This document shows, one piece after another, positions 1 to 10,117 of a stretch of DNA of 64,000 nucleotides. Each line of letters begins with the position of its first letter. Position 1 is the stretch's first letter. A program made the translations under genes and the position numbers. The notes under the pieces were generated by a model. It was not told where the DNA came from. It searched no databases and saw only the letters and a list, made by a program, of their open reading frames with translations. Origin of the DNA: Caballeronia peredens (GTDB lineage Bacteria > Pseudomonadota > Gammaproteobacteria > Burkholderiales > Burkholderiaceae). The stretch is from assembly GCA_001544595.2 (NCBI GenBank), contig FCOH02000009.1, positions 172,949-236,948 on the forward strand, given 5' to 3'.

Positions 1-2
1 TG

Positions 3-263
3 GTGTTCGTGCTGCTGCTGGTGCTGGCGCTCGCCAATACCCAGATGGCGACGCTGAATTTCCTCGCCGGCTACGCCTGGCAGGCGCCGCTGATCCTGAT
101 CGGTTTGGCGTTTTTCGTCGTCGGATTGCTGGCGGGGCTGGTGTCCGCGTTGCCGGCCATGGTGCGCCTGCGCATGGAGAACGGCCGGCTGAAGCGCGAG
201 CTGCGCGTCGCGCGCGAGACGCCGGTCGTCAAGGAAGAGCCGCCGATGCCGCCGCTCATCTGA
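3..263 (+). CDS. lapA: LapA-domain inner-membrane protein, 5' end cut by window edge
   Basis: This is the C-terminal 86 residues of a LapA (DUF1049) protein; the true start lies left of the window, so the first GTG is not a real start. A hydrophobic stretch ending near the middle includes a typical second transmembrane segment (residues about 28-52), followed by a basic, charged cytoplasmic tail that looks helical. In proteobacteria LapA is a small inner-membrane partner of LapB in controlling lipopolysaccharide amount. The gene sits 42 bases before lapB, the usual lapAB arrangement, which supports the call. Confidence 0.8.
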   Translation: MFVLLLVLALANTQMATLNFLAGYAWQAPLILIGLAFFVVGLLAGLVSALPAMVRLRMENGRLKRELRVARETPVVKEEPPMPPLI

Positions 264-305
264 GGCCGCGCGCCAGCAGACACCTAACCCTCATCGACTA
301 ATCGC

Positions 306-1481
306 ATGGATCTAGACTTCTGGTGGCTGCTCGTCATTCCCGTCGCGTTCGCGTTCGGGTGGATCGCGGCCCGCTATGACTTGAAAACGCTGTTATCCGA
401 AAATGCGAACCTGCCGCGCTCGTACTTTCGCGGTCTAAATTTTCTGCTCAACGAACAACACGACAAGGCGATCGATGCGTTCATCGAGGTCGCCAAGCTC
501 GATCCCGAAACCATCGAATTGCACTTCGCGCTCGGCAATCTGTTCCGGCGCCGCGGCGAGACCGACCGCGCCATTCGCGTGCATCAGAATCTGTTGAGCC
601 GCGCCGATCTGCCGGTCGCCGAACGCGATCACGCGCTTTACGAACTGGGGCAGGACTTCCTGAAGGCGGGCCTGCTGGACCGCGCCGAGGAAACCTTCCG
701 CTCGCTCGATTCGGGCGAGTACTCGCTCGGCGCGAAACGCGCGCTCCTGACCATCTACGAAATCGAGAAGGACTGGCCGAAGTCGATCGCGGCCGCCGAG
801 CAGATCGAAAAGATGGGCGCGCCGTCGCTGCATATGGAGATCGCGCATTTCCATTGCGAACTCGCGCAGGAAGCGCTGCAGCGTAAAAATCCCGATGGCG
901 CGCGCGCCGAACTGAAGCTCGCGCTGGCGTCGAATCCGGACAACGTGCGCGCGACCATTCTGGCGGGCGATGTTGAAGCCGCCTCGGGCGACCTCGCGGC
1001 GGCCATTGCCAACTGGAAGCGCGTCGAGGCGCAGAATGAAGCGTATTTGCCGCTCGTCGCCGAGAAGCTGATGAAGGCGTATGCCACGCTCGAGCGCAAG
1101 GAAGAGGGCGTCGATCTGCTGATCGATTATGCGAGCCGCTATCCGTCGAACGATCTGCTCGACGTCGCCTACAAGCACGTGCAGGAACTGCGCGGCCTCG
1201 ATGCGGCGCATGCGCTCGCGCGGCAACAGATGCAGGACGCGCCGAATCTCGCCGGCATGACGCGCCTGCTTGAGGCGCAGGAAGCGACGGCCGAGGAGCC
1301 GCGCCGCGGCGAACTCGAACTGATGCGTAATCTGGTGAAACAGCGCACCAAGAATCTGCCCCGCTATACGTGTCAAACTTGTGGATTCCGCGCGCGGCTA
1401 TTCTATTGGCAATGCCCCGGCTGCAGCGGCTGGGAAACGTACGCGCCGCGTCGCGTCGAGCCGATCACGAGTTCGGCCTGA
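306..1481 (+). CDS. lapB: Lipopolysaccharide assembly protein B (LapB/YciM)
   Basis: The 391-residue product has the LapB layout: one N-terminal membrane anchor (residues about 5-20), a long series of tetratricopeptide repeats, and a C-terminal rubredoxin-like metal site with two paired cysteines (CQTCGF and CPGCSGW). Length matches the family (about 389). In E. coli LapB works at the cytoplasmic face of the inner membrane and directs FtsH to degrade LpxC, thereby tuning LPS synthesis; that role is inferred here. It lies directly behind lapA and ahead of LPS sugar genes. Confidence 0.93.
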   Translation: MDLDFWWLLVIPVAFAFGWIAARYDLKTLLSENANLPRSYFRGLNFLLNEQHDKAIDAFIEVAKLDPETIELHFALGNLFRRRGETDRAIRVHQNLLSRADLPVAERDHALYELGQDFLKAGLLDRAEETFRSLDSGEYSLGAKRALLTIYEIEKDWPKSIAAAEQIEKMGAPSLHMEIAHFHCELAQEALQRKNPDGARAELKLALASNPDNVRATILAGDVEAASGDLAAAIANWKRVEAQNEAYLPLVAEKLMKAYATLERKEEGVDLLIDYASRYPSNDLLDVAYKHVQELRGLDAAHALARQQMQDAPNLAGMTRLLEAQEATAEEPRRGELELMRNLVKQRTKNLPRYTCQTCGFRARLFYWQCPGCSGWETYAPRRVEPITSSA

Positions 1482-1563
1482 CCTCGCGCGGAACGTGTGA
1501 TCGCATGCGGCGCGTGAATGCGTCGCTTGCGCCACCGGCATTTCAGAAACCACCGGAAAGCGT

Positions 1564-2967
1564 ATGAAAGTTACCATCGTCGGCACGGGTTACGTCGGTC
1601 TTGTGACCGGCGCGTGCCTCGCCGAAATCGGCAATGACGTGTTTTGCCTGGACGTCGATCCGCGCAAGATCGAAATTCTCAACAACGGCGGCGTGCCGAT
1701 CCACGAGCCGGGCCTTCAGGAAATGCTGAGGCGCACGCGAGCGGCGGGCCGCATCCAGTTCTCCACCGACGTGAAGGCGGCCGTCGAACACGGCGAGATC
1801 CAGTTCATCGCGGTCGGCACGCCGCCCGACGAAGACGGCTCCGCCGACCTGCAATACGTGCTCGCCGCGGCGCGCAACATCGGACGCTATTCGAACGGCT
1901 TCAAGGTGATCGTCGACAAATCGACGGTGCCGGTCGGCACGGCGCTTCAAGTGAAGCGTGTCGTCGAGGAAGAGCTGCAGGCGCGCGGGCTCGAGGGCTC
2001 GGACAAGCACGGCTTTTCGGTCGTCTCGAATCCGGAGTTTCTGAAGGAAGGCGCGGCGGTGGACGACTTCATGCGCCCGGACCGCATCGTCATCGGTCTC
2101 GACGACGACCGCGCGGGCGACCTCGCGCGCGAAAAGATGAAGCGGCTCTATGCGCCGTTCAACCGCAATCACGAACGCACGCTGTATATGGACGTGCGCT
2201 CGGCCGAGTTCACCAAGTACGCCGCCAACGCGATGCTCGCGACGCGCATCTCGTTCATGAACGACCTGTCGAATCTCGCGGACACGGTCGGCGCCGATAT
2301 CGAATCGGTGCGGCGCGGCATCGGCTCGGATCCGCGCATCGGCTATCACTTCCTCTACGCGGGCTGCGGCTACGGCGGCTCGTGTTTCCCGAAGGACGTG
2401 CAGGCGCTCGCGCAGACGGCGCGCGAGAACGGCCACACGCTGCGGGTGCTCGAAGCGGTCGAAGCGGTCAATCACGATCAGAAGGAAGTGCTCGTCAACA
2501 AGATCGTGAAGCGTATGGGCGAGGATCTGCGCGGGCGCACGTTCGCCGTGTGGGGCCTGGCGTTCAAGCCCAATACCGACGACATGCGCGAGGCGTCGAG
2601 CCGGCGCATCATCGAGGCGCTTCTGCAGCGCGGCGCGGTGGTGCGCGCGTACGATCCGGTGGCGCGCGAGGAAGCCGAGCGCGTGTTCGCGCTCGATCTC
2701 GCGGATCGTCCCGACGACATGAAACGCCTGCACTTCATGAAAACGCAGCAGGACGCGCTGACGGGAGCGGATGCGCTCGTCATCGTGACCGAATGGAAGG
2801 AGTTCAAGAGTCCGGACTTCGGGCACTTGAAGAGCGAATTGAAGACACCGGCTATCTTCGACGGCCGCAATCTGTATGAACCGGAATCGATGTCCGAACT
2901 CGGCATCGACTATTACGCAATAGGACGTCCCCATGTCGAACTCGACCGCAACGGCAGCCGCAACTAA
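1564..2967 (+). CDS. ugd: UDP-glucose 6-dehydrogenase
   Basis: The 467-residue protein opens with a Rossmann NAD-binding fold ([10 protein letters not shown] at residues 7-16) and carries the catalytic cysteine motif GGSCFPKD near residue 273, both diagnostic of UDP-glucose/GDP-mannose dehydrogenases. It oxidises UDP-glucose to UDP-glucuronate in the cytosol, the precursor of 4-amino-arabinose for lipid A and of acidic polysaccharides. Its 3' end overlaps the next gene by 35 bases, so the two are probably translated together in one LPS-sugar operon. Confidence 0.95.
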   Translation: MKVTIVGTGYVGLVTGACLAEIGNDVFCLDVDPRKIEILNNGGVPIHEPGLQEMLRRTRAAGRIQFSTDVKAAVEHGEIQFIAVGTPPDEDGSADLQYVLAAARNIGRYSNGFKVIVDKSTVPVGTALQVKRVVEEELQARGLEGSDKHGFSVVSNPEFLKEGAAVDDFMRPDRIVIGLDDDRAGDLAREKMKRLYAPFNRNHERTLYMDVRSAEFTKYAANAMLATRISFMNDLSNLADTVGADIESVRRGIGSDPRIGYHFLYAGCGYGGSCFPKDVQALAQTARENGHTLRVLEAVEAVNHDQKEVLVNKIVKRMGEDLRGRTFAVWGLAFKPNTDDMREASSRRIIEALLQRGAVVRAYDPVAREEAERVFALDLADRPDDMKRLHFMKTQQDALTGADALVIVTEWKEFKSPDFGHLKSELKTPAIFDGRNLYEPESMSELGIDYYAIGRPHVELDRNGSRN

Positions 2968-3907
2968 GGCCGATATTCCCGTCGTGCCGCGCGCGCGTGT
3001 CGCGGCGGCGCGCATACTCGTGGTCGGCGACGTGATGCTCGATCGATACTGGTTCGGCGACGTCAATCGCATTTCGCCCGAAGCGCCCGTGCCGGTCGTG
3101 CACGTGCAACGCAAGGAAGACCGCCTGGGCGGCGCGGCCAACGTCGCGCGCAACGCGGCGGCGCTCGGCGCGCAGGCGGGGCTGCTGTGCGTGGTCGGGC
3201 ACGACGAGCCGGGCGAGCGCGTCGTCGAATTGCTCGGCGAGAGCAAGGTGGCGGCGCATCTCGAACGCGATCCCGAACTGCTCACGACCATCAAGCTGCG
3301 CGTGCTCTCGCGCCAGCAGCAGCTGCTGCGCGTCGATTTCGAGAACACGCCGAATCACGAAGTGCTGCGTGCGTGCCTCGCGCGCTTCGCGGAGATCCTG
3401 CCGCAGCACGACGTCATCCTCATGTCCGATTACGCGAAGGGCGGCCTCACGCACGTCACGCAGATGATCGCGGATGCGAAGCGGGCCGGAAAGCCGGTGC
3501 TCGTCGATCCGAAAGGCGACGACTGGGACCGCTATCGCGGCGCCACGCTCATCACGCCGAACCGTGCCGAACTGCGCGAAGTGATCGGGCAGTGGAAGTC
3601 CGAGGAAGACCTGGAAGATCGCGTGACGAAGCTGCGCGCGGAACTCGAACTGAGCGCGCTGCTGCTCACGCGCTCCGAAGAAGGCATGACGCTTTTCACG
3701 GAGAATCAGGTGCTGCACACGTCGGCGGAGGCGCGCGAAGTGTTCGACGTCTCGGGCGCGGGCGACACCGTCATCGCAACGGTCGCGACCATGCTGGGCG
3801 CGGGCGTGCCGCTCGTCGACTCGATCGTCTATGCGAACCGCGCGGCGGGCATCGTGGTGGGCAAACTCGGCACGGCGACCGTCGACTACAACGAACTCTT
3901 CGCTTGA
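2933..3907 (+). CDS. rfaE1: D-glycero-beta-D-manno-heptose-7-phosphate kinase (RfaE domain I)
   Basis: The 324-residue protein is a PfkB/ribokinase-family kinase: an N-terminal substrate region ([13 protein letters not shown]), a Gly-Gly-Ala-Ala-Asn-Val motif near residue 66, and the C-terminal anion-hole and catalytic-base motif SGAGDTV. Only the kinase half of E. coli HldE is present, as in other Burkholderiales, where the adenylyltransferase is a separate gene. It phosphorylates heptose 7-phosphate at C1 on the way to ADP-heptose for the LPS inner core. It overlaps ugd upstream and precedes hldD by 7 bases. Confidence 0.93.
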   Translation: MSNSTATAAATKADIPVVPRARVAAARILVVGDVMLDRYWFGDVNRISPEAPVPVVHVQRKEDRLGGAANVARNAAALGAQAGLLCVVGHDEPGERVVELLGESKVAAHLERDPELLTTIKLRVLSRQQQLLRVDFENTPNHEVLRACLARFAEILPQHDVILMSDYAKGGLTHVTQMIADAKRAGKPVLVDPKGDDWDRYRGATLITPNRAELREVIGQWKSEEDLEDRVTKLRAELELSALLLTRSEEGMTLFTENQVLHTSAEAREVFDVSGAGDTVIATVATMLGAGVPLVDSIVYANRAAGIVVGKLGTATVDYNELFA

Positions 3908-3914
3908 GCTCAAT

Positions 3915-4907
3915 ATGACCATTATCGTGACCGGTGCGGCCGGGTTCATCGGCAGCAATATCGTGAAGGCGCTCAACGAGCGTGGCGAGCAACGCGTGAT
4001 CGCGGTGGACAATCTGACTCGCGCCGACAAGTTCAGGAATCTCGTCGACTGCGAAATCGACGATTACCTCGACAAGACCGAATTCGTCGAGCGCTTCAGG
4101 CGCGGCGATTTCGGCCGCGTGCGCGCGGTGTTTCATGAAGGCGCCTGTTCGGACACGATGGAAACCGACGGCCGCTACATGATGGACAACAATTTCCGCT
4201 ACAGCCGCGACGTGATGGACGCGTGCCTCGCGCAGGGCGCGCAGTTCCTGTACGCGTCGTCGGCGGCAACTTACGGCGGATCGAGCCGCTTCGTTGAAGA
4301 GCGCGAATATGAAAAGCCGCTCAACGTCTACGGTTATTCGAAGTTCCTCTTCGATCAGATCGTGCGTCAGGTGCAGCCGAAGGCGCAGAGCCAGATCGTC
4401 GGCTTTCGCTATTTCAACGTCTACGGGCCGCGCGAGACGCACAAGGGGCGCATGGCGTCGGTCGCATTCCACAACTTCAATCAGTTCCGTTCGGAAGGCA
4501 AGGTCAAGCTTTTCGGCGAATACAACGGCTACGCGGCGGGTGAACAGACGCGCGATTTCATCTCGGTCGAAGACGTGGTGAAGGTGAACCTGTTCTTCTT
4601 CGATCATCCGGAGAAATCGGGCATCTTCAATCTCGGCACCGGGCGCGCGCAGCCGTTCAACGATATCGCGTCGACGGTCGTGAATTCGCTGCGCGCGCAA
4701 AACGGCGAGGCGACGCTCTCGCTCGCCGAACTCGTGCAGCGCGGGCTCATCGAGTACATTCCGTTTCCCGATGCGTTGCGCGGCAAGTATCAATGCTTCA
4801 CTCAGGCGGACCAGTCGCGCCTGCGCGCCGCGGGTTACGATGCGCCTTTTCTGACTGTTCAGGAAGGCGTGGACCGCTACGTGCGTTGGCTGTTCGGCCA
4901 GCTATAA
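3915..4907 (+). CDS. hldD: ADP-L-glycero-D-manno-heptose 6-epimerase
   Basis: I chose the ATG at 3915 because the product then begins directly with the dinucleotide-binding fold (TGAAGFIGS); an upstream frame extension would run into rfaE. The 330 residues match the extended short-chain dehydrogenase family, including the Tyr-x-x-x-Lys catalytic pair (YGYSK) and the conserved [11 protein letters not shown] block. It converts ADP-D,D-heptose to ADP-L,D-heptose, the last step of heptose donor synthesis for LPS core. It starts 7 bases after rfaE, consistent with one operon. Confidence 0.95.
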   Translation: MTIIVTGAAGFIGSNIVKALNERGEQRVIAVDNLTRADKFRNLVDCEIDDYLDKTEFVERFRRGDFGRVRAVFHEGACSDTMETDGRYMMDNNFRYSRDVMDACLAQGAQFLYASSAATYGGSSRFVEEREYEKPLNVYGYSKFLFDQIVRQVQPKAQSQIVGFRYFNVYGPRETHKGRMASVAFHNFNQFRSEGKVKLFGEYNGYAAGEQTRDFISVEDVVKVNLFFFDHPEKSGIFNLGTGRAQPFNDIASTVVNSLRAQNGEATLSLAELVQRGLIEYIPFPDALRGKYQCFTQADQSRLRAAGYDAPFLTVQEGVDRYVRWLFGQL

Positions 4908-4981
4908 ACGCGTTTCGGGTCTCTCTACACTGGGTCTCACGGCTGGCGCTTCGCCGGCCGGTTCTTCACGGAGACTCAGTC

Positions 4982-5371
4982 ATGTTCAAGCAAGCACGTT
5001 CGTCGATCGCCGCGTTGGCGTTGATCTTTTCCATCGGTTCCGCGTTCGCGGCCGTCGACGTCAACACCGCCAATTCCGATGCGCTGCGCGGCGTCAAGGG
5101 CATCGGTCCGGCAAAGGCGAAAGCCATCCTCGATGAACGTCAGGCGCACGGTCCCTTCAAGGACGCGAGCGATCTCAGCACGCGCGTGAAGGGGCTGGGC
5201 GGCAAGACCGTTCAGCGCCTCGAAGCGGAGGGGCTCACCATCGGCACCGCGTCGAAGACGGCGGCGGCCGCGTCGCCCGGTCATGCGGCACCGCCAGGCG
5301 CGGCGAACGCGGCGGGCGCCACGCCGGTCTCGGCGTCCGCGTCGGCAAGGCCGGTGGTCGTGAAGAAGTAA
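4982..5371 (+). CDS. Secreted ComEA-like helix-hairpin-helix protein
   Basis: The start at 4982 gives a 129-residue protein with a clear signal peptide (hydrophobic stretch ending SAFA near residue 23). The mature part holds a tandem helix-hairpin-helix of the ComEA type, recognisable by VNTANSDAL and GIGPAKAKAI, with a second hairpin around VKGLGGKT. The last 40 residues are an Ala/Pro/Ser-rich tail. ComEA-type proteins bind double-stranded DNA in the periplasm during uptake. Single-HhH proteins of this kind are common in this lineage outside competence operons, so a transformation role is only possible. A terminator follows about 70 bases downstream. Confidence 0.8.
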   Translation: MFKQARSSIAALALIFSIGSAFAAVDVNTANSDALRGVKGIGPAKAKAILDERQAHGPFKDASDLSTRVKGLGGKTVQRLEAEGLTIGTASKTAAAASPGHAAPPGAANAAGATPVSASASARPVVVKK

Positions 5372-5439
5372 GGGACGACGTGCGCGCCGAGGTGCACGGC
5401 GCGCCAAAGACTCCTTCAGCCTTCGGATGGTTTGGGCTC

Positions 5440-5468
5440 CCCGCGGACTGCCTCTCCGCGGGTTTTTT
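5440..5468 (+). terminator. Rho-independent terminator after the LPS/comEA-like unit
   Basis: CCCGCGG and CCGCGGG form a 7-bp GC stem around a 9-base loop, followed by six T residues. It lies between the ComEA-like gene and cysM, both on the + strand. Confidence 0.8.
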
Positions 5469-5642
5469 GCGCGCGCCGGATCTGTCGAACGGCTTTCGCT
5501 GCGCACGGCAATCCATCCGCGCAGCAGGGGCGCGCCGGCATCGCTGGAACCGCTGGGCTACAATCGACGAATCCCTATATCGAAATTCCGCGACAAACGC
5601 TCCGCGAAGCGTTTTCCCGTGGGACACGAATCCGCTCCGCAT

Positions 5643-6545
5643 ATGGCTTACATGACTATCGAAGACACGATCGGCAATACGCCGCTCGTGCAGCTCGTCC
5701 GCATCGTGGACGACGAAATCCGCAGCCGCAACAACATCGTCCTGGGCAAGCTCGAAGGCAACAATCCGGCGGGTTCGGTGAAGGACCGCCCGGCGCTGTC
5801 GATGATCAGGAAAGCTGAGGAGCGCGGCCGCATCAAGCCGGGCGACACGCTCATCGAAGCAACGAGCGGCAACACCGGCATCGCGCTCGCGATGGCCGCC
5901 GCGATGCGCGGATACAAGATGGTGCTGCTCATGCCGGAAGATCTGTCGGTCGAGCGGCGTCAGAGCATGGCGGCATACGGCGCGGAAATCGTGCTGACGC
6001 CGGTGACGGGCGGCATGGAATACGCACGCGATCTCGCCGATCAGATGCAGCGCGACGGCCGCGGCATCATCCTCGACCAGTTCGCGAACCCCGACAATCC
6101 GCTCGCGCATTACGAGGGCACCGGCCCGGAGCTGTGGCGTCAGACGGAAGGGCAGATCACGCACTTTGTCTCGTCGATGGGCACGACCGGCACGATCATG
6201 GGCGTGTCGAAGTACCTGAAGGAACAGAACGAGAAGATCGAGATCATCGGGGCGCAGCCGGAAGAGGGCTCGCGCATTCCGGGCATCCGCAAATGGCCGG
6301 AAGCGTATTTGCCGAAGATCTTCGATCGCACCCGCGTGGATCGCGTCGAGAATGTGAGCCAGGCGGCGTCCGAGGCAATGGCCCGGCGCCTCGCGTCGGT
6401 CGAAGGCATTTTCGCGGGCATCTCGTCGGGCGGCGCGTGTGAAGTCGCGCTGCGCATCGCGCGCCAGGTCGAAAATGCGACGATCGTGTTCGTCGTGTGC
6501 GATCGAGGCGACCGCTATCTGTCGACGGGCGTGTTTCCCGCCTGA
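5643..6545 (+). CDS. cysM: Cysteine synthase B
   Basis: The ATG at 5643 yields a 300-residue protein, the usual CysM length; longer in-frame starts would run through the promoter region (a TACAAT -10-like hexamer at 5569-5574) and are unlikely. The PLP lysine sits in GSVKDRPA near residue 41, the substrate-binding loop is SGNTG, and the C-terminal glycine loop is GISSGGA. The enzyme makes cysteine from O-acetylserine and sulfide or thiosulfate in the cytosol. CysM rather than CysK is favoured by overall similarity and by the short length. Confidence 0.93.
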   Translation: MAYMTIEDTIGNTPLVQLVRIVDDEIRSRNNIVLGKLEGNNPAGSVKDRPALSMIRKAEERGRIKPGDTLIEATSGNTGIALAMAAAMRGYKMVLLMPEDLSVERRQSMAAYGAEIVLTPVTGGMEYARDLADQMQRDGRGIILDQFANPDNPLAHYEGTGPELWRQTEGQITHFVSSMGTTGTIMGVSKYLKEQNEKIEIIGAQPEEGSRIPGIRKWPEAYLPKIFDRTRVDRVENVSQAASEAMARRLASVEGIFAGISSGGACEVALRIARQVENATIVFVVCDRGDRYLSTGVFPA

Positions 6546-6600
6546 GATCCCGGGTGCGGCTTCGAGCGCTCGTTTCGAGCGCCTGTTTCTGCCGCCCGAC

Positions 6601-6630
6601 GAAAAAACCCCGGCATGCCGGGGTTTTTTT
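6601..6630. terminator. Bidirectional terminator between cysM and mltB
   Basis: An 8-bp palindromic stem (CCCCGGCA/TGCCGGGG) is flanked by six A residues on the left and seven T residues on the right, so it can end transcription from both convergent genes. Confidence 0.9.
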
Positions 6631-6648
6631 ACGTAACAAACGAGGCCT

Positions 6649-7830
6649 TTACTGCGGGTTCGTGCCCGTGTCGCCGGCGATCATGCGCGCCTTCACCGCC
6701 TCGCCGAGCTGATAGACCGCGAGCGCATAGAAGAAGCTGCGGTTGTACCGCGTGAGCGCGTAGAAGTTCTTCAGCCCGAGCGTGTACTCGGTGGCGCGGC
6801 CGGGCGTCGGCAGATCGACGACAGTGAGCGGCGTCGCCGCTTCGGCCGCGATGTTCAGCCCCGGCTCGTTGAGCAGCATGCCGGCCTTGGTCAGTTGCGC
6901 GAGCGACCAGTGCGGCTCCGGCGCGCCGTCCGCCGCGGCCTGCGCGATGCCCTGACTGCCGACGTCGCCCGCGATGCGCCACACGACCGGCCGTCCCGGT
7001 TCCCAGCCGTTCTGCTTCAGATAGTTCGCGACGCTGCCGATGGCGTCCGCCGGGCTCGTGCGCAGATCGATGCGGCTGTTGCCGTCGTAATCGACCGCGT
7101 ATTGCACGATGCTGCTCGGCAGGAACTGCGGAATGCCGATCGCGCCCGTGTACGAACCGAGCACGGTGGTCGGATCGATTTGCGAATCGCGCGTCCACAC
7201 GAGCAGATCTTCCAGATTCTTGCGGAAGGTCGCCATGCGCTCGGTGCGATTCGGCGTGTTCGGATAATCGAAGGTGAGCGTGGTCAGCGCATCGAGCGCG
7301 CGGAAGTTGCCCATGTAGCGGCCGTAGATGGTCTCGACGCCGATGATCCCGACGATGATCTCCGGCGGCACGCCGAACTGCGCGGCGGCGCGTTGCAGCG
7401 TCGCCTGGTTCGCGCGCCAGAACTTCACGCCCGCGTTGATGCGCACCGGCTCGATGAAGCGCGCCTGATACGCGCGCCAGTTCTTGGCCGAAGGCGTCGG
7501 CGACGGCAGCACGAGCTTGGCCGCCGTGGCCGAATAGCTGACGCGGCTGAACAGGTCGTGCAGCGCGGATGAATCGAAGTCGTAGCGCGCGACCATGTCG
7601 TTGATGAACGCATCGACATTCGGGTTGTTCGCGTAACGCTGCGGCACGATCTCTTCTTCGAACATCTGTCCTTGCGGTGTCGCGGACTGCGGCTGCTGCG
7701 ACTGCGCCAGGGCACTGTTGCCGGAGAGGAAGCCGAGCGCGCAAACGAGGGAAGCGAGGGAAGCGACGAGCGCGCGTCTGATCGGCCGGGAGGGCGCCGT
7801 GAGGTCGAACGGAGCAAACTGGAAAGTCAT
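6649..7830 (-). CDS. mltB: Lytic murein transglycosylase B
   Basis: The 393-residue protein begins at the ATG at 7830 with a signal peptide (hydrophobic residues about 20-43, cleavage near ALAQS) and then the MltB domain. Catalytic glutamate lies in GVETIYGRY; other family blocks are SYTGAIGIPQFLPSS and the Asn-x-Ser-x-Ile-Asp-Leu region. The C-terminal residues form the peptidoglycan-binding-like part with the NFYALTRYNRS motif. It cleaves the MurNAc-GlcNAc bond of peptidoglycan to leave 1,6-anhydro ends. No lipobox cysteine is seen, so a soluble periplasmic form is expected. It converges on cysM and is divergent from the deacetylase gene. Confidence 0.92.
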   Translation of the reverse strand: MTFQFAPFDLTAPSRPIRRALVASLASLVCALGFLSGNSALAQSQQPQSATPQGQMFEEEIVPQRYANNPNVDAFINDMVARYDFDSSALHDLFSRVSYSATAAKLVLPSPTPSAKNWRAYQARFIEPVRINAGVKFWRANQATLQRAAAQFGVPPEIIVGIIGVETIYGRYMGNFRALDALTTLTFDYPNTPNRTERMATFRKNLEDLLVWTRDSQIDPTTVLGSYTGAIGIPQFLPSSIVQYAVDYDGNSRIDLRTSPADAIGSVANYLKQNGWEPGRPVVWRIAGDVGSQGIAQAAADGAPEPHWSLAQLTKAGMLLNEPGLNIAAEAATPLTVVDLPTPGRATEYTLGLKNFYALTRYNRSFFYALAVYQLGEAVKARMIAGDTGTNPQ

Positions 7831-8136
7831 AGTGTGCGGGGTTGGGGCGGTTGGGCGATGCCGGATGTTCGGCCTGAGATGTTGAACCGATCCGAAACGA
7901 TCCGCAACGATACTCAACGAAACACAACAACTTGCGGCACGCCGCGCGCGATGGCCCGGCCGGCAAGGCGTCGGGGCAGTATAACCGACGCCTTGCGCCC
8001 ACACGGCCCAGTTGACCGGGCGAGGACGGCGGCCTCGGACGCTGTGGTAACTTAACGTCAGATACGCGGCGCCGGGTCGCGTATGACGAAAAAAAACACG
8101 AGACAAGAGCCGACGAAAGCGGCATTGCGAGACATC
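7831..8136. other. Intergenic region between divergent mltB and deacetylase gene
   Basis: About 306 bases without a supported gene. It must carry the promoters of both divergent genes, but I see no convincing -10/-35 pair or operator. Confidence 0.5.
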
Positions 8137-9060
8137 ATGGCCACCGGCTTTTATTCCCACCCCGACTGCCTTCAGCACGACAACGGCCAATGGCATCCCG
8201 AATGCCCGGCGCGCCTGCAGGCGATCGAAGACCAGCTGATCGCGAGCCGGATCGACGCCCTCATCGAGCGCGAGGAAGCGCCGCTCGCCGAGGAAGCCGA
8301 TCTCGCGCGCGTGCATACGCAGGCGCACATCGATTACATCAAGAGCCGCACGCCCGACCAGGGCAGAAGCGAACTCGACCCGGATACGTCGATGTGCCCC
8401 CAGTCCTATCGCGCCGCGTTGCGCGCGGCGGGCGCGGCGATCGCGGCCACCGACGCCGTGATCGAAGGGCGTTACGACAACGCGTTCTGCAGCGTGCGTC
8501 CGCCGGGCCATCACGCGGAACCGGCGCGCGCGATGGGCTTCTGCCTCTTCAACAACGTCGCGATCGCGGCGCGTCATGCGCTCGACGTGCACGGCCTGCA
8601 GCGCGTCGCGATCGTCGATTTCGACGTGCATCACGGCAACGGCACCGAGGCCGCCTTTTCGGGCGACTCGCGCGTCCTGATGTGCAGCTTCTTCCAGCAT
8701 CCGTTCTATCCGTTTTCCGGCGCCGACAATCACGCGTCCAACATGGTCAACGTGCCGCTGCCCGCGCGCACGAAGGGCATGCAGGTACGCGAGGTCGTCG
8801 ACATGATGTGGCTGCCGCGGCTCGAGGAATTCAAGCCGCAGATGATCTTCGTCTCGGCGGGTTTCGACGCGCATCGCGAGGACGACATGGCCAACATGGG
8901 GCTCGTCGAAGACGATTACGCGTGGATCACCGAGCAGATTCGCGCGGTCGCCCGGCGTCATGCGCAAGGGCGCATCGTGAGTTGTCTCGAGGGCGGCTAT
9001 AACCTTTCGGCGCTCGGACGCAGCGTCGTCGCGCATTTGCGGGCGCTCGCCGAAATCTAG
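8137..9060 (+). CDS. Histone deacetylase-like amidohydrolase
   Basis: I prefer the internal ATG at 8137 over the in-frame ATG at 8083, because the product then starts at the conserved N-terminus of the family (TGFYSHPDC) and has 307 residues. Zinc-site and active-site blocks of the arginase/deacetylase fold are present: PPGHHAE, the double-histidine FDVHHGNGTE and SAGFDAH. Bacterial members deacetylate small acetylated amines or acetyl-lysine in the cytosol; the substrate here is not predictable. It ends 4 bases inside the convergent hydrolase gene. Confidence 0.88.
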   Translation: MATGFYSHPDCLQHDNGQWHPECPARLQAIEDQLIASRIDALIEREEAPLAEEADLARVHTQAHIDYIKSRTPDQGRSELDPDTSMCPQSYRAALRAAGAAIAATDAVIEGRYDNAFCSVRPPGHHAEPARAMGFCLFNNVAIAARHALDVHGLQRVAIVDFDVHHGNGTEAAFSGDSRVLMCSFFQHPFYPFSGADNHASNMVNVPLPARTKGMQVREVVDMMWLPRLEEFKPQMIFVSAGFDAHREDDMANMGLVEDDYAWITEQIRAVARRHAQGRIVSCLEGGYNLSALGRSVVAHLRALAEI

Positions 9061-9950
9061 GCCGTGCGCCGCGGCGCGTGGGTACGCGCGTAATCGGCGC
9101 GTACGAGCGTCCAGTCGATCAACTCGCGAATCACGCGGTCGCGGTCGAGATCGTTGAGCGTCTCGTGCGCGCTGCCTTCGTAGAGCGCGAGTGTGCTGTC
9201 GGTGGAACCTGCATTCGCTTCGAATTCGCGGCTGCCGGCGGCGTCGCAGATCGCGTCGGCGGTGCCGTGAAAGACGTACAGCGGCAGCGTGATCGCCGCG
9301 CGCTTCGTCGCGATGCGTTGCATTCCGGCGAGCAACTGCGCGGCGGTGCGGACAGGCACCGCGCCGTGATGCACGAGCGGATCGCGCCGGTACGCCTCGA
9401 CGACGCCCGGCGCGCGCGAAAGCAGCGACGGATCGATGCTGAACGCGCCCATGCGCGGCGCCAGCAATCCGGCGATGCGGGCGAGACCCGCCTTCCAGCG
9501 CGGCGTGCCCGCACCGGGCCTGAGCGCCGGACTCGACAGGATCAATCCGGCCAGATTGCTTTCATGCGCGCGTTCGGCCGCATAAAGAGTCGCGATGGCG
9601 CCGCCCATGCTGTGGCCCATCAGAAATAGCGGCGTGGCGGCGGGCGGCGTCGCGGCGCACGCTTCGAGCAGCACGTCGACATCGCGCAGATAGTCGTTTA
9701 AAACGCGCACCGACACGCGCGCCCCCGACGATTTCCCGTGTCCGCGCAGATCGATCGCGATCAGTTCGATGCCCGCGACATTCAACGCGAGCGCGAGCGC
9801 ATCGTAGCGTCCGGCGTGCTCGCCCAGCCCATGCACGAGCGCGATGCGCGCCTTCAACTCGCCTTCCGCCGCGGGCCGCCAGCGATGCAAAAACAATTCG
9901 ACACCGTGACGCGTCGTGACGGTGCTCGTCGAATAGATGTTGCGTGCCAT
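9057..9950 (-). CDS. Alpha/beta hydrolase, monoacylglycerol-lipase type
   Basis: The 297-residue product has the serine hydrolase layout: oxyanion region VHGLGEHAGRY, nucleophile elbow GHSMGG near residue 112, a late aspartate (GTADAICD) and a catalytic histidine (SAHETLND). This combination is typical of the lysophospholipase/monoglyceride lipase (Hydrolase_4) group. No signal peptide is visible, so it is probably cytosolic. The exact lipid ester substrate is unknown. It converges on the deacetylase gene with a 4-base overlap of stop codons. Confidence 0.85.
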   Translation of the reverse strand: MARNIYSTSTVTTRHGVELFLHRWRPAAEGELKARIALVHGLGEHAGRYDALALALNVAGIELIAIDLRGHGKSSGARVSVRVLNDYLRDVDVLLEACAATPPAATPLFLMGHSMGGAIATLYAAERAHESNLAGLILSSPALRPGAGTPRWKAGLARIAGLLAPRMGAFSIDPSLLSRAPGVVEAYRRDPLVHHGAVPVRTAAQLLAGMQRIATKRAAITLPLYVFHGTADAICDAAGSREFEANAGSTDSTLALYEGSAHETLNDLDRDRVIRELIDWTLVRADYARTHAPRRTA

Positions 9951-10117
9951 GGCCCTGTAAATTCCTTCTCGTTATTAGTCGATCCAAAATCATTATTAAA
10001 CAGAATGTAGGCGCTCCTGTAAAATTCCCGGCGGGCAAGACTAAACAGCTATAACGAGCGGCGGCCGGCAGCGCGGGTGGGAACACCTGGCGAAGCCCTC
10101 CGCCGTTTGCATTTTCA

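Noticed and set aside
1543..4793. Long minus-strand open frames opposite ugd, rfaE and hldD
   Set aside because: Composition and position show that they are antisense shadows of well-recognised genes.
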